Positions 27,099 through 34,744 of a stretch of DNA of 64,000 nucleotides are shown here, one piece after another. A program made the position numbers and the translations under genes. The stretch lies in contig JAGXTJ010000044.1 in assembly GCA_018333655.1 (NCBI GenBank), forward strand, positions 123,755 to 187,754, read 5' to 3'. This stretch comes from Bacillota bacterium. Its GTDB lineage: Bacteria; Bacillota; UBA994. The notes under the pieces were generated by a model. It worked only from the letters and a program-made list of their open reading frames with translations. It was not told the DNA's origin and did not search any database. How positions within the stretch are numbered: the stretch's first letter is position 1; every line of letters begins with the position of its first letter.

Positions 27099-27816
27099 GT
27101 TTCTGGCCTTCCTAGGCGGACGCCCACTAGATGACAAACAGGTGTACTGGCAGTGGCGTGACTTTTGGCGCCTGTACGGACTTTATGTAAGTATACAGAT
27201 AGTGATGAGCATTTTTCTGTCGCAAATCTTGCGCCGCACTTTCTTGTTGTCGTTCATCGATGCGGGCAGTATCGTCTATGCTGTGTCGCTGCTCATGCTC
27301 ATCCCCTTTGTGCGGCACTATGAATTTTGGCCCTCGCTTAGCTACTTGGGGGCTACACTAATTGACTTTCAGAAATTCTGGAAGGTTGGCGTAGTTTACG
27401 GACTGGTACTGCGGGTTGCCCCCCTAGCACCGGTGCTCGTGGTGGTGCTCATTATGCAGCTAGGTGGCCAGATGCCCTACCTCCCTGATAACAACCCGGT
27501 GATGGGGCATGCGGTCTTTAGCTTTTCGTGGTTTCTTGGGGCACTGCGCGGGGTTGTATTCGCCCCTGTGGTAGAGGAGTATTTTTATCGCGGCTTGCTC
27601 TATCCCTTACTTCGGCTGCGCTGGGGTGTCAGGTCTGCCATATTGTTTTCAAGTGTGCTATTCGGTGTGATGCACGGAGTAAATTTGCTTGGGTTTTGGG
27701 CCGTTTTTGGTGGTATTGGCTTTGCCGTGGCCTATGAGCACACTGGCAAGCTCGCCACACCGATAGTAGCCCACTTTATCGTAAACGCGATAGCCACAGT
27801 ACTGGGCAGTATTTAG
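27088..27816 (+). CDS. CPBP family intramembrane metalloprotease
   Basis: Membrane protein of 242 residues with about seven hydrophobic segments and the CPBP (CAAX protease/bacteriocin-processing) motifs: EEYFYRG (motif 1, Glu-Glu and Arg), FGVMHGVN (motif 2 His) and HFIVNAIA (motif 3). These glutamates and histidines form the metal site of the Rce1-like proteases. The substrate is unknown. GTG 27088 lies within the end of ndk, so translation may be coupled. A terminator follows. Confidence 0.88.
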   Translation: MKIKFLAFLGGRPLDDKQVYWQWRDFWRLYGLYVSIQIVMSIFLSQILRRTFLLSFIDAGSIVYAVSLLMLIPFVRHYEFWPSLSYLGATLIDFQKFWKVGVVYGLVLRVAPLAPVLVVVLIMQLGGQMPYLPDNNPVMGHAVFSFSWFLGALRGVVFAPVVEEYFYRGLLYPLLRLRWGVRSAILFSSVLFGVMHGVNLLGFWAVFGGIGFAVAYEHTGKLATPIVAHFIVNAIATVLGSI

Positions 27817-27840
27817 GCGCTGCCTAACTTGGTAAACTAA

Positions 27841-27876
27841 AAACAGCTCGCCGCAGGGCAAGCTGTTTCTTTTTGT
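27841..27876 (+). terminator. Terminator after CPBP gene
   Basis: AAACAGCT at 27841-27848 pairs with AGCTGTTT at 27861-27868, with further partial pairing inside, and is followed by CTTTTTG. Confidence 0.82.
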
Positions 27877-27930
27877 TGTTGAACAGGTTGTAGCTGCCTG
27901 TTTTTACTGAACCAAAACGGTGCAATATGA

Positions 27931-28016
27931 CAATGCCCGGAACCGCAGACCGGATCTTCAGGTACATCCGGTCTGGTGCGAAACTGCGGCTTACATAATC
28001 AGCATTTCCGGCATTG
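27931..28016. repeat. Nested three-level inverted repeat beside the DUF4143 gene
   Basis: Three concentric arms can pair: CAATGCCCGG (27931-27940) with CCGGCATTG (28008-28016), CCGCA (27943-27947) with TGCGG (27985-27989), and AGACCGGAT (27947-27955) with ATCCGGTCT (27966-27974). The 86-bp element lies just past the 3' end of the DUF4143 gene and has no T tract typical of a terminator. It may be a structured RNA, a recombination end or a decayed mobile sequence. The remaining 27877-27930 and 28017-28057 show nothing clear. Confidence 0.6.
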
Positions 28017-28057
28017 TAAGTCAAGGAATCACTATCCAAACAATAATTCGACAGCAC

Positions 28058-29326
28058 TTAATTCCTCAAGCACCCAACCGGAACAACCCAAACGCCGTTC
28101 TTCATTTGAAAAGCATATTCCGTGCCGGTGAGTACCATTAAAAAAGATGGGGCTGGCGTTTTGGCAGTATCAATATTTTCGCTGAATTTAATAAGGTTTT
28201 CAGCTGCCTTCTCAATCTCTCCCGCTCCCATTTTTACTTCGACAGCCGCCCAGCGTTCGTCTTTCAGTTGAATAATTGCATCCACTTCAAAATTAAGCTG
28301 GTCTCGGTAGTGATAGACCGAACCGTCCAAGCTGTCTGCATAAATCCGTAAATCCCGGATACATAATGATTCAAAAAGATATCCGAATGTCTTAAAATCA
28401 CTCAACAATTTTCCGCTGTCGGCGCGGAGAGCGGCGGTGGCGATAGACGGGTCAGTAAAGTGCCGCTTAGCAGTAGTACGAATTGCGCGTTTGGAACGTA
28501 AGTGCGGGCTCCACGCAGGAAGATCCTCGACCACATATAGTTTCTTCATTGCAGAAATATAATCATTAATCGTTTTATCAGAAAGCCCCTCATCGTTGGA
28601 AACAAGGTCACGCAACAGTGTTTGCGTATTTGCCTGTGTGGATATATTCCGAGCAATTGAGCGCAGCAACGCATACACTCTATCCGGGTTGCGCTCAACA
28701 TCATCAATTCGTGACATATCCTGATGCGCAACCGCATCCAAGTAGTTGTATACCATTTTTAGTGCATATTTTTCGTTTTCTTCCCCCACCGCTTCCGGCC
28801 AACCGCCGCGCGTGAGAATAAAAGCGATGCGTTCGATAGTCATTTTACTTTCGGCGAACATATCTTTTTTGTCGTCAAACAAATCTTTCAGAGAAATTTC
28901 CCCTGTGGATTCGCCCGACTCAAATAATGACATAGTACGCATAACCATTCGGCTGATTCGTCCTGTCCCTGTATGCATATCCTTTGTTTCCGGAGGGACA
29001 ACCGATCCGGTTAAGATAAACTGCCCGCGTGAACGGCGTTTGTCAACGGCAAATCGCACAGCATTCCACAAAACCGGTGCTGTCTGCCATTCATCAACAA
29101 GTCGTGGCGTTTTTCCTTCCAATAGTTTTGAAGGTTTTGTGTCCGCAAGCAATTTATATTCAGCCGCGTGATCGGGATCCTGCATATATAAAACGCTGGC
29201 GGACGCTTCTTCGGCAGTTCGGGTCTTGCCGCACCATTTAAGACCGATAATCAAGACCGCTCCGGACGTTGCCAGCGAAAGCTTCAGTTTTTCATCTGCA
29301 ATTCGCGGTAAGTATTTTTTATCCAC
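28058..29326 (-). CDS. DUF4143 AAA-type ATPase
   Basis: P-loop ATPase of the AAA_14/DUF4143 type (about 422 residues), a patchily distributed family of mostly unknown role, often linked to mobile or toxin-like modules. Walker A is GLKWCGKTRTA near residue 35, Walker B is PRLVDEWQ, and the sensor sequence is FILTGSVVP. The C-terminal DUF4143 part ends in the nuclease-like pattern NFEVDAIIQL...WAAVEVK, which resembles the D-x(n)-E-x-K core of PD-(D/E)xK nucleases. GTG 29326 is preferred because GAGGTG lies 7 nt upstream; ATG 29341 has no such site. Its strand, its own repeat-containing promoter and a more A+T-rich look suggest acquisition. Confidence 0.88.
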   Translation of the reverse strand: MDKKYLPRIADEKLKLSLATSGAVLIIGLKWCGKTRTAEEASASVLYMQDPDHAAEYKLLADTKPSKLLEGKTPRLVDEWQTAPVLWNAVRFAVDKRRSRGQFILTGSVVPPETKDMHTGTGRISRMVMRTMSLFESGESTGEISLKDLFDDKKDMFAESKMTIERIAFILTRGGWPEAVGEENEKYALKMVYNYLDAVAHQDMSRIDDVERNPDRVYALLRSIARNISTQANTQTLLRDLVSNDEGLSDKTINDYISAMKKLYVVEDLPAWSPHLRSKRAIRTTAKRHFTDPSIATAALRADSGKLLSDFKTFGYLFESLCIRDLRIYADSLDGSVYHYRDQLNFEVDAIIQLKDERWAAVEVKMGAGEIEKAAENLIKFSENIDTAKTPAPSFLMVLTGTEYAFQMKNGVWVVPVGCLRN

Positions 29327-29358
29327 AATACAGCACCTCATTTTTGATTTCGTAATAT

Positions 29359-29409
29359 ATTATGTGCCACACTTCCCGATTTGTCAAGAATACACTTCCC
29401 GATTTGTCA
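29359..29409 (-). promoter_or_regulatory. DUF4143 gene promoter with tandem 18-bp repeat
   Basis: On the minus strand TTGACA (29387-29382), a 17-bp spacer and CATAAT (29364-29359) form a promoter. An 18-bp unit, TGACAAATCGGGAAGTGT, occurs twice, at 29409-29392 and 29386-29369, with a 23-bp period (about two helical turns). The second copy includes most of the -35 box and the spacer, so this looks like an operator. Confidence 0.68.
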
Positions 29410-29636
29410 CTAAATCAATTCGTCCTTTGAAGTCACCTCTCATATGATATCTTTTTTTGTGGTTACCATTCAACAGACAGCGAAATATCGTAAAGGGCAT
29501 ACCGTCTCCTCCGTTTGTTGCGCCGCAGGCTCAACCTCGCCATGATCCTAGAACAGTTGTTTTCAAGTCCCCACTTCCTCAAATAAACCCACTTGAAACC
29601 GCCAAGAAATGATACAAAGCAAAACGCAAGAAGCAA

Positions 29637-29662
29637 AAAAGCCCAGTATTACTGGGCTTTCA
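29637..29662 (-). terminator. Terminator of the six-tRNA operon
   Basis: On the minus strand AAAGCCCAGT/ACTGGGCTTT is followed by a T run (GGGCTTTTTTGC). It lies 60-80 nt after tRNA-Leu. The remaining bases 29410-29636 hold no gene I can support; a 57-codon open frame on the minus strand has no ribosome binding site. Confidence 0.82.
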
Positions 29663-29719
29663 GACAAAACAAAACCACCCACCGATAAAAATCTTTTTAT
29701 CAATAGATGGTAGATTATT

Positions 29720-29805
29720 TGGTGCGAGGAAAGGGAGTCGAACCCTTACACCTTTTGAGTACTAGATCCTAAGTCTAGCGCGTCTGCCAGTTCCGCCATC
29801 CTCGC
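29720..29805 (-). tRNA. tRNA-Leu (anticodon TAG)
   Basis: Class II tRNA of 86 nt with acceptor GCGAGGA/TCCTCGC, anticodon stem CTAGA/TCTAG around CTTAGGA (anticodon TAG), a long variable arm, T arm with GGTTCGACTCC and encoded CCA. Last gene of the operon. Confidence 0.95.
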
Positions 29806-29810
29806 GTTAG

Positions 29811-29885
29811 TGGTGGGCCATGATGGACTCGAACCATCGACTCCCCGCTTAAAAGGCGGGTGCTCTACCGCTGAGCTAATGGCCC
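29811..29885 (-). tRNA. tRNA-Lys (anticodon TTT)
   Basis: Acceptor GGGCCAT/ATGGCCC, D arm TAGCTCAGCGGTAGAGCA, anticodon stem CCCGC/GCGGG around CTTTTAA (anticodon TTT), T arm GATGGTTCGAGTCCATC, discriminator A and encoded CCA; 75 nt. Confidence 0.95.
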
Positions 29886-29889
29886 ACTT

Positions 29890-29983
29890 AAATTAGATGT
29901 TAGATGTGAGATGTGAGATGTGAGAGGTGGGATTACTAACTTTGCACTTCTCGCCCATCATTTCTCGCCGCTCACTTCTCAAA
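29890..29983. repeat. Heptad tandem repeat and inverted counterpart between tRNA-Lys and tRNA-Gln
   Basis: From 29893 the sequence runs in 7-bp units of the form TTAGATG/TGAGATG and ends in GAGAGGTGGG. The second half of the spacer (about 29946-29980) is rich in the opposite-strand version (CACTTCTCGCCCATCATTTCTC...). The two halves could fold back imperfectly. A similar 7-bp repeat fills the next spacer. Confidence 0.6.
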
Positions 29984-30058
29984 TGGCAGGGGCGGCTGGA
30001 TTTGAACCAACGCATGCGGGAGTCAAAGTCCCGTGCCTTACCGCTTGGCGACGCCCCT
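29984..30058 (-). tRNA. tRNA-Gln (anticodon TTG)
   Basis: Acceptor AGGGGCG/CGCCCCT, anticodon stem CGGGA/TCCCG around CTTTGAC (anticodon TTG), T arm GTTGGTTCAAATCCAGC, discriminator G and encoded CCA; 75 nt. Confidence 0.95.
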
Positions 30059-30062
30059 GTAT

Positions 30063-30134
30063 GACTAGAGGTTAGAGGTTAGAGGGTAGAGGGGAGAGGG
30101 GAGAGGGGAGAGGTTAGATGGGAGATGGGAGAAG
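30063..30134. repeat. Heptameric tandem repeat between tRNA-Gln and tRNA-Thr
   Basis: About ten consecutive 7-bp units, drifting from GTTAGAG through GGGAGAG to GTTAGAT and GGGAGAT, fill almost the whole spacer. The pattern is purine-rich on the plus strand and pyrimidine-rich in the tRNA transcript. Such short units change copy number easily. Confidence 0.82.
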
Positions 30135-30139
30135 AAAAA

Positions 30140-30214
30140 TGGAGCCGGCGATGGGATTTGAACCCGCAACCTGCTGATTACAAGTCAGCTGCTCTACCGT
30201 TGAGCTACGCCGGC
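30140..30214 (-). tRNA. tRNA-Thr (anticodon TGT)
   Basis: Acceptor GCCGGCG/CGCCGGC, D arm TAGCTCAACGGTAGAGCA, anticodon stem GCTGA/TCAGC around CTTGTAA (anticodon TGT), T arm GCGGGTTCAAATCCCAT, discriminator T and encoded CCA; 75 nt. Confidence 0.95.
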
Positions 30215-30217
30215 ATT

Positions 30218-30292
30218 TGGTGACCCCAGCGGGATTCGAACCCGCGTCGCAAGCGTGAAAGGCTTGTGTGTTAACCGCTTCACTATGGGGCC
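30218..30292 (-). tRNA. tRNA-Glu (anticodon TTC)
   Basis: Acceptor GGCCCCA/TGGGGTC, anticodon stem CAAGC/GCTTG around CTTTCAC (anticodon TTC), T arm GCGGGTTCGAATCCCGC, discriminator A and encoded CCA; 75 nt. Only 3 nt separate it from tRNA-Thr. Confidence 0.95.
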
Positions 30293-30298
30293 AGATTT

Positions 30299-30376
30299 TG
30301 GTCGGGGCAGCAGGATTCGAACCTGCGGCCTCCTGCTCCCAAGGCAGGCGCGCTAGCCAAGCTGCGCTATACCCCG
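30299..30376 (-). tRNA. tRNA-Pro (anticodon TGG)
   Basis: Acceptor CGGGGTA/TGCCCCG, anticodon stem CCTGC/GCAGG around CTTGGGA (anticodon TGG), T arm GCAGGTTCGAATCCTGC, discriminator A and encoded CCA; 78 nt. First gene of the operon. Confidence 0.95.
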
Positions 30377-30392
30377 ACATGCAACACAATAT

Positions 30393-30421
30393 AATTTACA
30401 CGATTTCGCGGCTTCCGTCAA
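30393..30421 (-). promoter_or_regulatory. Proximal promoter of the tRNA operon
   Basis: On the minus strand TTGACG (30421-30416), a 17-bp spacer and TAAATT (30398-30393), 17 bp before tRNA-Pro. Confidence 0.62.
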
Positions 30422-30453
30422 GAGGCGACTTGGACCGCAGTCAGTGCTCTAGT

Positions 30454-30482
30454 ATTATAGCATCGAATCAAGTTCTCGCCAA
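30454..30482 (-). promoter_or_regulatory. Distal promoter of the tRNA operon
   Basis: On the minus strand TTGGCG (30482-30477), a 17-bp spacer and a perfect TATAAT (30459-30454). Tandem promoters are usual for stable RNA operons. Confidence 0.75.
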
Positions 30483-30542
30483 GCTAAAAATGATTTTCGC
30501 AATATTTGGTTGACCATCAGCTCTTTTTGGTACAGAATAATA

Positions 30543-30698
30543 TTATGATTGTCGCTCTGCGTGAAGGGGCTGTGAGTTCTGTATAATAAGTGTGCCGGAC
30601 GCGCATTGCGAGCAAAGGTGCTCATCGGGTATGGCGGCCCCCCAAAAGTAGGCGAATTGTTTCCCACATGTGGCGCAGTTTCTTTGTGTAATCGTCAT
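30543..30698 (-). CDS. 51-aa zinc-ribbon protein
   Basis: Short gene on the minus strand. The product has two Cys pairs, NCATCGKQF and HLCSQCASG, 15 residues apart, which is the classic spacing pattern of a small zinc ribbon, and then a short hydrophobic and polar tail. A strong ribosome binding site GAGGTGAGG stands 6 nt before ATG 30698. It lies upstream of the tRNA operon promoters and downstream of nothing on its strand. A TTGACA at about 30761-30756 may be part of its promoter but I see no good -10. I do not recognise a named family; the role may be nucleic-acid or protein binding. Confidence 0.6.
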   Translation of the reverse strand: MTITQRNCATCGKQFAYFWGAAIPDEHLCSQCASGTLIIQNSQPLHAERQS

Positions 30699-30796
30699 TG
30701 TCCTCACCTCAGTAAGAGTGTTACCCGAAAGTCACTTTGTCAAACTGATGCAGCGAGATTGCCTTTATCAAGAAAATGAAAGCGAGGTATGGGAAG

Positions 30797-31555
30797 ATGC
30801 GTAAGGTTGCCTTTGTCCTCACTCCTGCCGCTAGTAAGCGGCTGATTGCGCGCGGCGTGGCCGCACTGCCTGAGGTGAAGTATGCACAGAAACACGGCAA
30901 GATCATTGTGGCGGGTGGTACGACTAATGCCTACATTGTGGAAGAGCTGATGGGAAGGCCACTTGAAAAATGGCGTTACACGGCGGGTATAGTCACTGAT
31001 GCGCTGTGGACCTTGACACCTACCGCAGAGCGCATCAAACCGCTTGTGCTCGTCAAAGGCGAAGAATCCCCACAGCCTTGGCCCGAAGTACTTAGCGAGT
31101 TTGCCAGGGGAGATGTCTTTATAAAGGGCGGTAATGCTCTAGATGCTGATGGAAACGTCGGTGTTCTAGTGGCAGCAAAAAATGGTGGGACTATCGGCAC
31201 TGCCATCGGTCACCTGGTTTCTCTGGGTGCTCATCTGGTCCTACCCATCGGTCTGGAAAAACTTATTCCGTCGGTGATTGACGCTGCCAATGTGCTAGGG
31301 CAGCTTGAGCTAGATGCTTGCTCCGGACAACCTTGCGGTCTTTTTCCAGTCAGCTTTGGCACCGTCATCACCGAGATCGATGCCATTTCCATCCTTTACG
31401 ATTTGGAGGCTGTACATGTGCACAGCGGCGGAGTGGGTGGTAGCGAAGGCGCGGTAGGCCTAGTCGCCTACGGTGAGGAGACAGCCACACAGCGCTTGAT
31501 GCAGGATGTAGAATTGTTGCGGTTAGAGCCGCATACTACGAGCCATACTTGCTAA
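30797..31555 (+). CDS. Conserved-looking protein of unknown function
   Basis: 252-residue soluble protein that I cannot assign to a named family. It begins with a strand-helix pattern (RKVAFVLTPAASKRLIARGVAALPEV). It contains glycine-rich loops GKIIVAGGTTNAYIVEEL and FIKGGNALDADGNVGVLVAAKNGGTIG, which look like nucleotide- or phosphate-binding turns, and a later HSGGVGGSEGAVGLV. There is no signal peptide or membrane segment. GAGG precedes ATG 30797 by 9 nt; an in-frame ATG at 30776 is upstream of that site. It is the first gene of a run of six plus-strand genes that ends at 36.4 kb. Confidence 0.82.
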   Translation: MRKVAFVLTPAASKRLIARGVAALPEVKYAQKHGKIIVAGGTTNAYIVEELMGRPLEKWRYTAGIVTDALWTLTPTAERIKPLVLVKGEESPQPWPEVLSEFARGDVFIKGGNALDADGNVGVLVAAKNGGTIGTAIGHLVSLGAHLVLPIGLEKLIPSVIDAANVLGQLELDACSGQPCGLFPVSFGTVITEIDAISILYDLEAVHVHSGGVGGSEGAVGLVAYGEETATQRLMQDVELLRLEPHTTSHTC

Positions 31556-31591
31556 ATTAGGGTCTATAATCAGTTGAAGGAGCAAGACGGA

Positions 31592-33184
31592 ATGCAGACC
31601 ATATTTCATAACTGCCATGTTCTAACCATGAACCCGAGTATGCCGGAGGCAGCCGCGGTTGTGACAAGGGGCGACAAAATTGTCTACGTCGGCAATGACA
31701 GCACGGCACTAAGTTTTGCCGGGCCTGGTAGTCGTATTATTGATGGTCGAGGCGGTTCATTGCTCCCTGGCTTTAATGATAGCCACCTACACCTCTTGGG
31801 ATTAGGGCTAAGCATGAGTAACATTGATTGTCGCGACCTTCTAGGTCTACCTGCTCTGCAGGCTAAAGTTGCCGCGCGGGTTCGCGAGGCTTCTGCGGAC
31901 GAGGTTATTCTTGGCCGAGGCTGGGACCAAAACAAGTACCCCGGTGCAACCTATCCTAGCCGCTTTGACCTTGACGAAGTCGCGCCGCACCACCCAGTGA
32001 TTTTGTTTCGCGCTTGTGGTCATGTTTTGGTCTGTAACTCCCGCGCTTTGCAGCTTGCCAATATCAATGACGGGGTAGAGGATGTAGAAGGAGGCAGCTT
32101 TGACCGTACCCCGGCAGGAGAACTGACCGGTGTACTCAGGGAGAAGGCCATGAGCTTCGTCCTGTCTGCTCTGCCCAAGAGCAGCCCAGAGGTCATAAGG
32201 ACCGCGCTCCTCCGAGCAGCAGAGCATGCCTTGTCACATGGCATAACCACCGCCCAGACCCATGATGGAAATGGGAACGATTGGGAAGAAGTAGTGCGAG
32301 CGTACCACGAGTTAGCGCTGCCCCTGCGTGTAAACCTGCTCTTTAATTTAGATAGAAGTGAGATTATGAGTTTCGGGCCGACCATGCTCGCGGCGAACTC
32401 TCGTGACGAGCAACGCGTAGGTGTAAAGACGATTAAAATCATGGCTGACGGGTCGCTAGGGGCGCGCACGGCAGCACTTAGTGAGCCATACCATGATGAC
32501 CCGAACAATACTGGCCTTAGCTACTACACACAAGAAGCCTTTGATGACTTGGTGCGTGTGGCACACCAGGCGGGGTTTCAAGTAGCTGTCCACGCTATCG
32601 GGGACTACACTGCAGACCAAGCCATCACGGCCATCGAGCGTGCGCAAGGCAGTGACACCACGCGTCGTCATCGCCTTATCCACTGCCAGATTCTGCGGCG
32701 AGACTTGGTCGAGAGAATGTCGCAGGCCAATATCGTGGCCGAAATTCAGCCTATCTTTGTGACCACTGACTTGCATTGGACTGAAGACAGGGTTGGTAAG
32801 GAAAGACTGCGACATGCCTATGCTTGGAGGAGCCTGCTTGAGTTTGGCGTAAACTGCGCTGGGGGTTCTGATTGCCCGGTAGAAATTATTGCACCGTTGG
32901 CAGGCATAACAGCCGCTGTGACCCGCAGCGACAACAACGGAAACCCGCCAGAGGGCTGGCTGCCCGAGCAGAAACTTACTGTACGTGAGGCGGTTGCTCT
33001 CTTTACAGGTGGCTCTGCCTATGCCGAGCACATGGAGGGATGCAAAGGACAAATTAGGCCGCAGTACCTAGCCGACCTAGTTCTCCTCGCGAAAAATGTT
33101 GAGACGGTCGAGGCGCGACACATTAGGGACATTAAAATCGCCTTGACCATGGTAGCGGGTCACATCGCCTATGCGCCATCATGA
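31592..33184 (+). CDS. YtcJ-like metal-dependent amidohydrolase
   Basis: Amidohydrolase-superfamily protein of 530 residues close to the YtcJ/N-substituted formamide deformylase group. The metal-binding H-x-H is in GFNDSHLHLLGLG near residue 65; later landmarks are the HGITTAQTHDGNG stretch, IKIMADGSLGARTAAL, the metal His in FQVAVHAIGD and the RLIHCQILRRD block, and the end-domain pattern GGSDCPVE. The substrate is unknown. AAGGAG lies 9 nt before ATG 31592; TTG 31574 is an unlikely alternative. It overlaps the next gene by 4 nt (ATGA). Confidence 0.88.
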   Translation: MQTIFHNCHVLTMNPSMPEAAAVVTRGDKIVYVGNDSTALSFAGPGSRIIDGRGGSLLPGFNDSHLHLLGLGLSMSNIDCRDLLGLPALQAKVAARVREASADEVILGRGWDQNKYPGATYPSRFDLDEVAPHHPVILFRACGHVLVCNSRALQLANINDGVEDVEGGSFDRTPAGELTGVLREKAMSFVLSALPKSSPEVIRTALLRAAEHALSHGITTAQTHDGNGNDWEEVVRAYHELALPLRVNLLFNLDRSEIMSFGPTMLAANSRDEQRVGVKTIKIMADGSLGARTAALSEPYHDDPNNTGLSYYTQEAFDDLVRVAHQAGFQVAVHAIGDYTADQAITAIERAQGSDTTRRHRLIHCQILRRDLVERMSQANIVAEIQPIFVTTDLHWTEDRVGKERLRHAYAWRSLLEFGVNCAGGSDCPVEIIAPLAGITAAVTRSDNNGNPPEGWLPEQKLTVREAVALFTGGSAYAEHMEGCKGQIRPQYLADLVLLAKNVETVEARHIRDIKIALTMVAGHIAYAPS

Positions 33185-33978
33185 AGAAGCAGCTAATTAT
33201 CAATGCCGATGACTTTGGTTTCACCTGGGGTGTCAGCCAAGGCATTGCCGAGGCCATGCGCCACAATGTGACCTCGACTACGATAATGGGCAATTGCGCC
33301 GAACTACCTAGGCATCTTTCACTACTTGAGGGCTTGCCGCAGCGTAGTTTAGGGGTGCACCTAGTACTCTCTGCAGGGGCTCCCTTGATGCCGCCCGATT
33401 CCGTTCCAAGTCTTGTCAACAAGGAGGGGCACTTCTGGCGCAACTTTCGGCAAGCAACGCGGTTAGCCAAGCCGAAAGAAGTGTATCTGGAGTGGCGGGC
33501 CCAAGTGGAGGGGATCTTACGTTGCGGAGTAAAACTAACCCACCTCGATAGCCATCATCATGTGCATCTTGAGCCCAAACTTACGCGTGTAGCCATGGAG
33601 ATTGCCCGGGAGTACAGCATCCCAGCGATACGCAGGTTGACTGTGCGAGACATGTGGCGAGAGCAGGGCTTCTGGCAGAACGCCATCTTTATGCCCCAGG
33701 TAGCACGTTCGGCCGAACTTATACGGCTCTCTGGCCTGTCATATCCCCAGGGGCTCATGTCTCTCGATTTGCGCCATCTGCGCGCCTTAAAGAAATTGCC
33801 CCCTGGTATCTATGAAATGTTCTGTCATCCAGGCAGAGTTGATGACGAGCTACTGGGCAAAAGCTCGCTCACCTACCATCGGGAAGAGGAACTCACGATG
33901 TTGAGTTCACCCTCTTTCGCTGCAGACCTACATGAGAGCGGCATAGAGCTTGTAACATACGATATTTTTAGGGGGTGA
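33181..33978 (+). CDS. ChbG/HpnK (YdjC) family carbohydrate deacetylase
   Basis: Carbohydrate deacetylase of the YdjC fold, which removes acetyl groups from N-acetylated sugars such as chitobiose. The metal-binding motif is INADDFG at residues 7-12; the second is THLDSHHHVHLEP, and the C-terminal CHPGRVDDEL is also typical. Length is 265 aa, normal for the family. Coupled to the amidohydrolase gene by an ATGA overlap, so the two may act on one amidated or acetylated compound, which is inference only. Confidence 0.88.
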   Translation: MKKQLIINADDFGFTWGVSQGIAEAMRHNVTSTTIMGNCAELPRHLSLLEGLPQRSLGVHLVLSAGAPLMPPDSVPSLVNKEGHFWRNFRQATRLAKPKEVYLEWRAQVEGILRCGVKLTHLDSHHHVHLEPKLTRVAMEIAREYSIPAIRRLTVRDMWREQGFWQNAIFMPQVARSAELIRLSGLSYPQGLMSLDLRHLRALKKLPPGIYEMFCHPGRVDDELLGKSSLTYHREEELTMLSSPSFAADLHESGIELVTYDIFRG

Positions 33979-33982
33979 CAGT

Positions 33983-34744
33983 TTGCGTGTGGGTCTCGCC
34001 TTAGGTGGTGGGGGAGCGCGGGGCATTGCACACATCGGTGTGTTGGCAGAGCTCGAAGCCGAAAACATACCGGTGCACTTGATTGCCGGCACGAGTGCCG
34101 GCAGCCTTATCGGTGCTCTTTACGCTGCTGGTCTAACACCGGACCAGATGTTCGCCTTGGCGCAGCGCACAACCTGGCGTGACTTGGTACACCTGACGCT
34201 GCCTAGGGTGGGCCTGGTCAATGCCGACCCGATGCAGGCGTTGCTCAATGACTTGCTCGGCCAGGGAAGCATTGAAGACTTGTCTATGCCTTTTGCCGCG
34301 GTCGCCTGCGACCTCATCACAGGTAGGGAAGTAGTACTCACTAAGGGCAACATCGCCTTGGCAGTGCGAGCCAGTTGTTCCATACCGGGTATTTTTACGC
34401 CGGTGCCGCATGGCGATCACCTTCTTGTAGATGGTGGACTCATCAATGGTGTTCCTGTCAGCGTTGTAAAGCGGATGGGCGCCGATATAACCATTGCGGT
34501 GAGGCTAAATCAGGGGGTGACCCCCTCGCAACAGTTGCACAATATCTTTGGTATTCTGGCCCAAGCCGCCGAGATCATGCAGCGTTCGCAACAGATGATG
34601 GACCCCGACATTCTTATCTCGCCAGATATCGTTAACCAGTCGATGGCTGATTTACATCGCGCCCTGCCAGCGTACATCGCCGGCAGGATCGCTACTCGGG
34701 CCGCCTTGCCAGAGGTTTTTGAAGCATTTAGAAAGCAGGGATGA
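33983..34744 (+). CDS. Patatin-like phospholipase (RssA/YchK type)
   Basis: Serine hydrolase with the patatin fold, 253 residues. The oxyanion loop is LALGGGGARGIAHIGVL, the nucleophile elbow is GTSAGS, and the catalytic Asp is in LVDGGLINGVPV, so the Ser-Asp dyad is intact. No signal peptide is seen; the protein is probably cytosolic or membrane-peripheral. Start is TTG 33983. It lies 4 nt after the deacetylase gene and overlaps the next gene by 4 nt. Confidence 0.9.
   Translation: MRVGLALGGGGARGIAHIGVLAELEAENIPVHLIAGTSAGSLIGALYAAGLTPDQMFALAQRTTWRDLVHLTLPRVGLVNADPMQALLNDLLGQGSIEDLSMPFAAVACDLITGREVVLTKGNIALAVRASCSIPGIFTPVPHGDHLLVDGGLINGVPVSVVKRMGADITIAVRLNQGVTPSQQLHNIFGILAQAAEIMQRSQQMMDPDILISPDIVNQSMADLHRALPAYIAGRIATRAALPEVFEAFRKQG

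Noticed and set aside
27920..28141. Plus-strand open frame of 73 codons across the nested palindrome
   Set aside because: No ribosome binding site, overlaps the palindrome and the end of the ATPase gene, and has no family-like motif.
29369..29409. Two 18-bp copies considered as a CRISPR or IS end
   Set aside because: Only two copies 23 bp apart, within a promoter; an operator explains them better.
29464..29636. Minus-strand open frame of about 57 codons after the tRNA terminator
   Set aside because: It starts in the terminator T run, lacks a ribosome binding site and has an Arg/Lys-rich chance-like composition.
30063..30134. Repeat array considered as CRISPR
   Set aside because: Units are 7 bp and contiguous with no spacers, and no cas genes are in the window.
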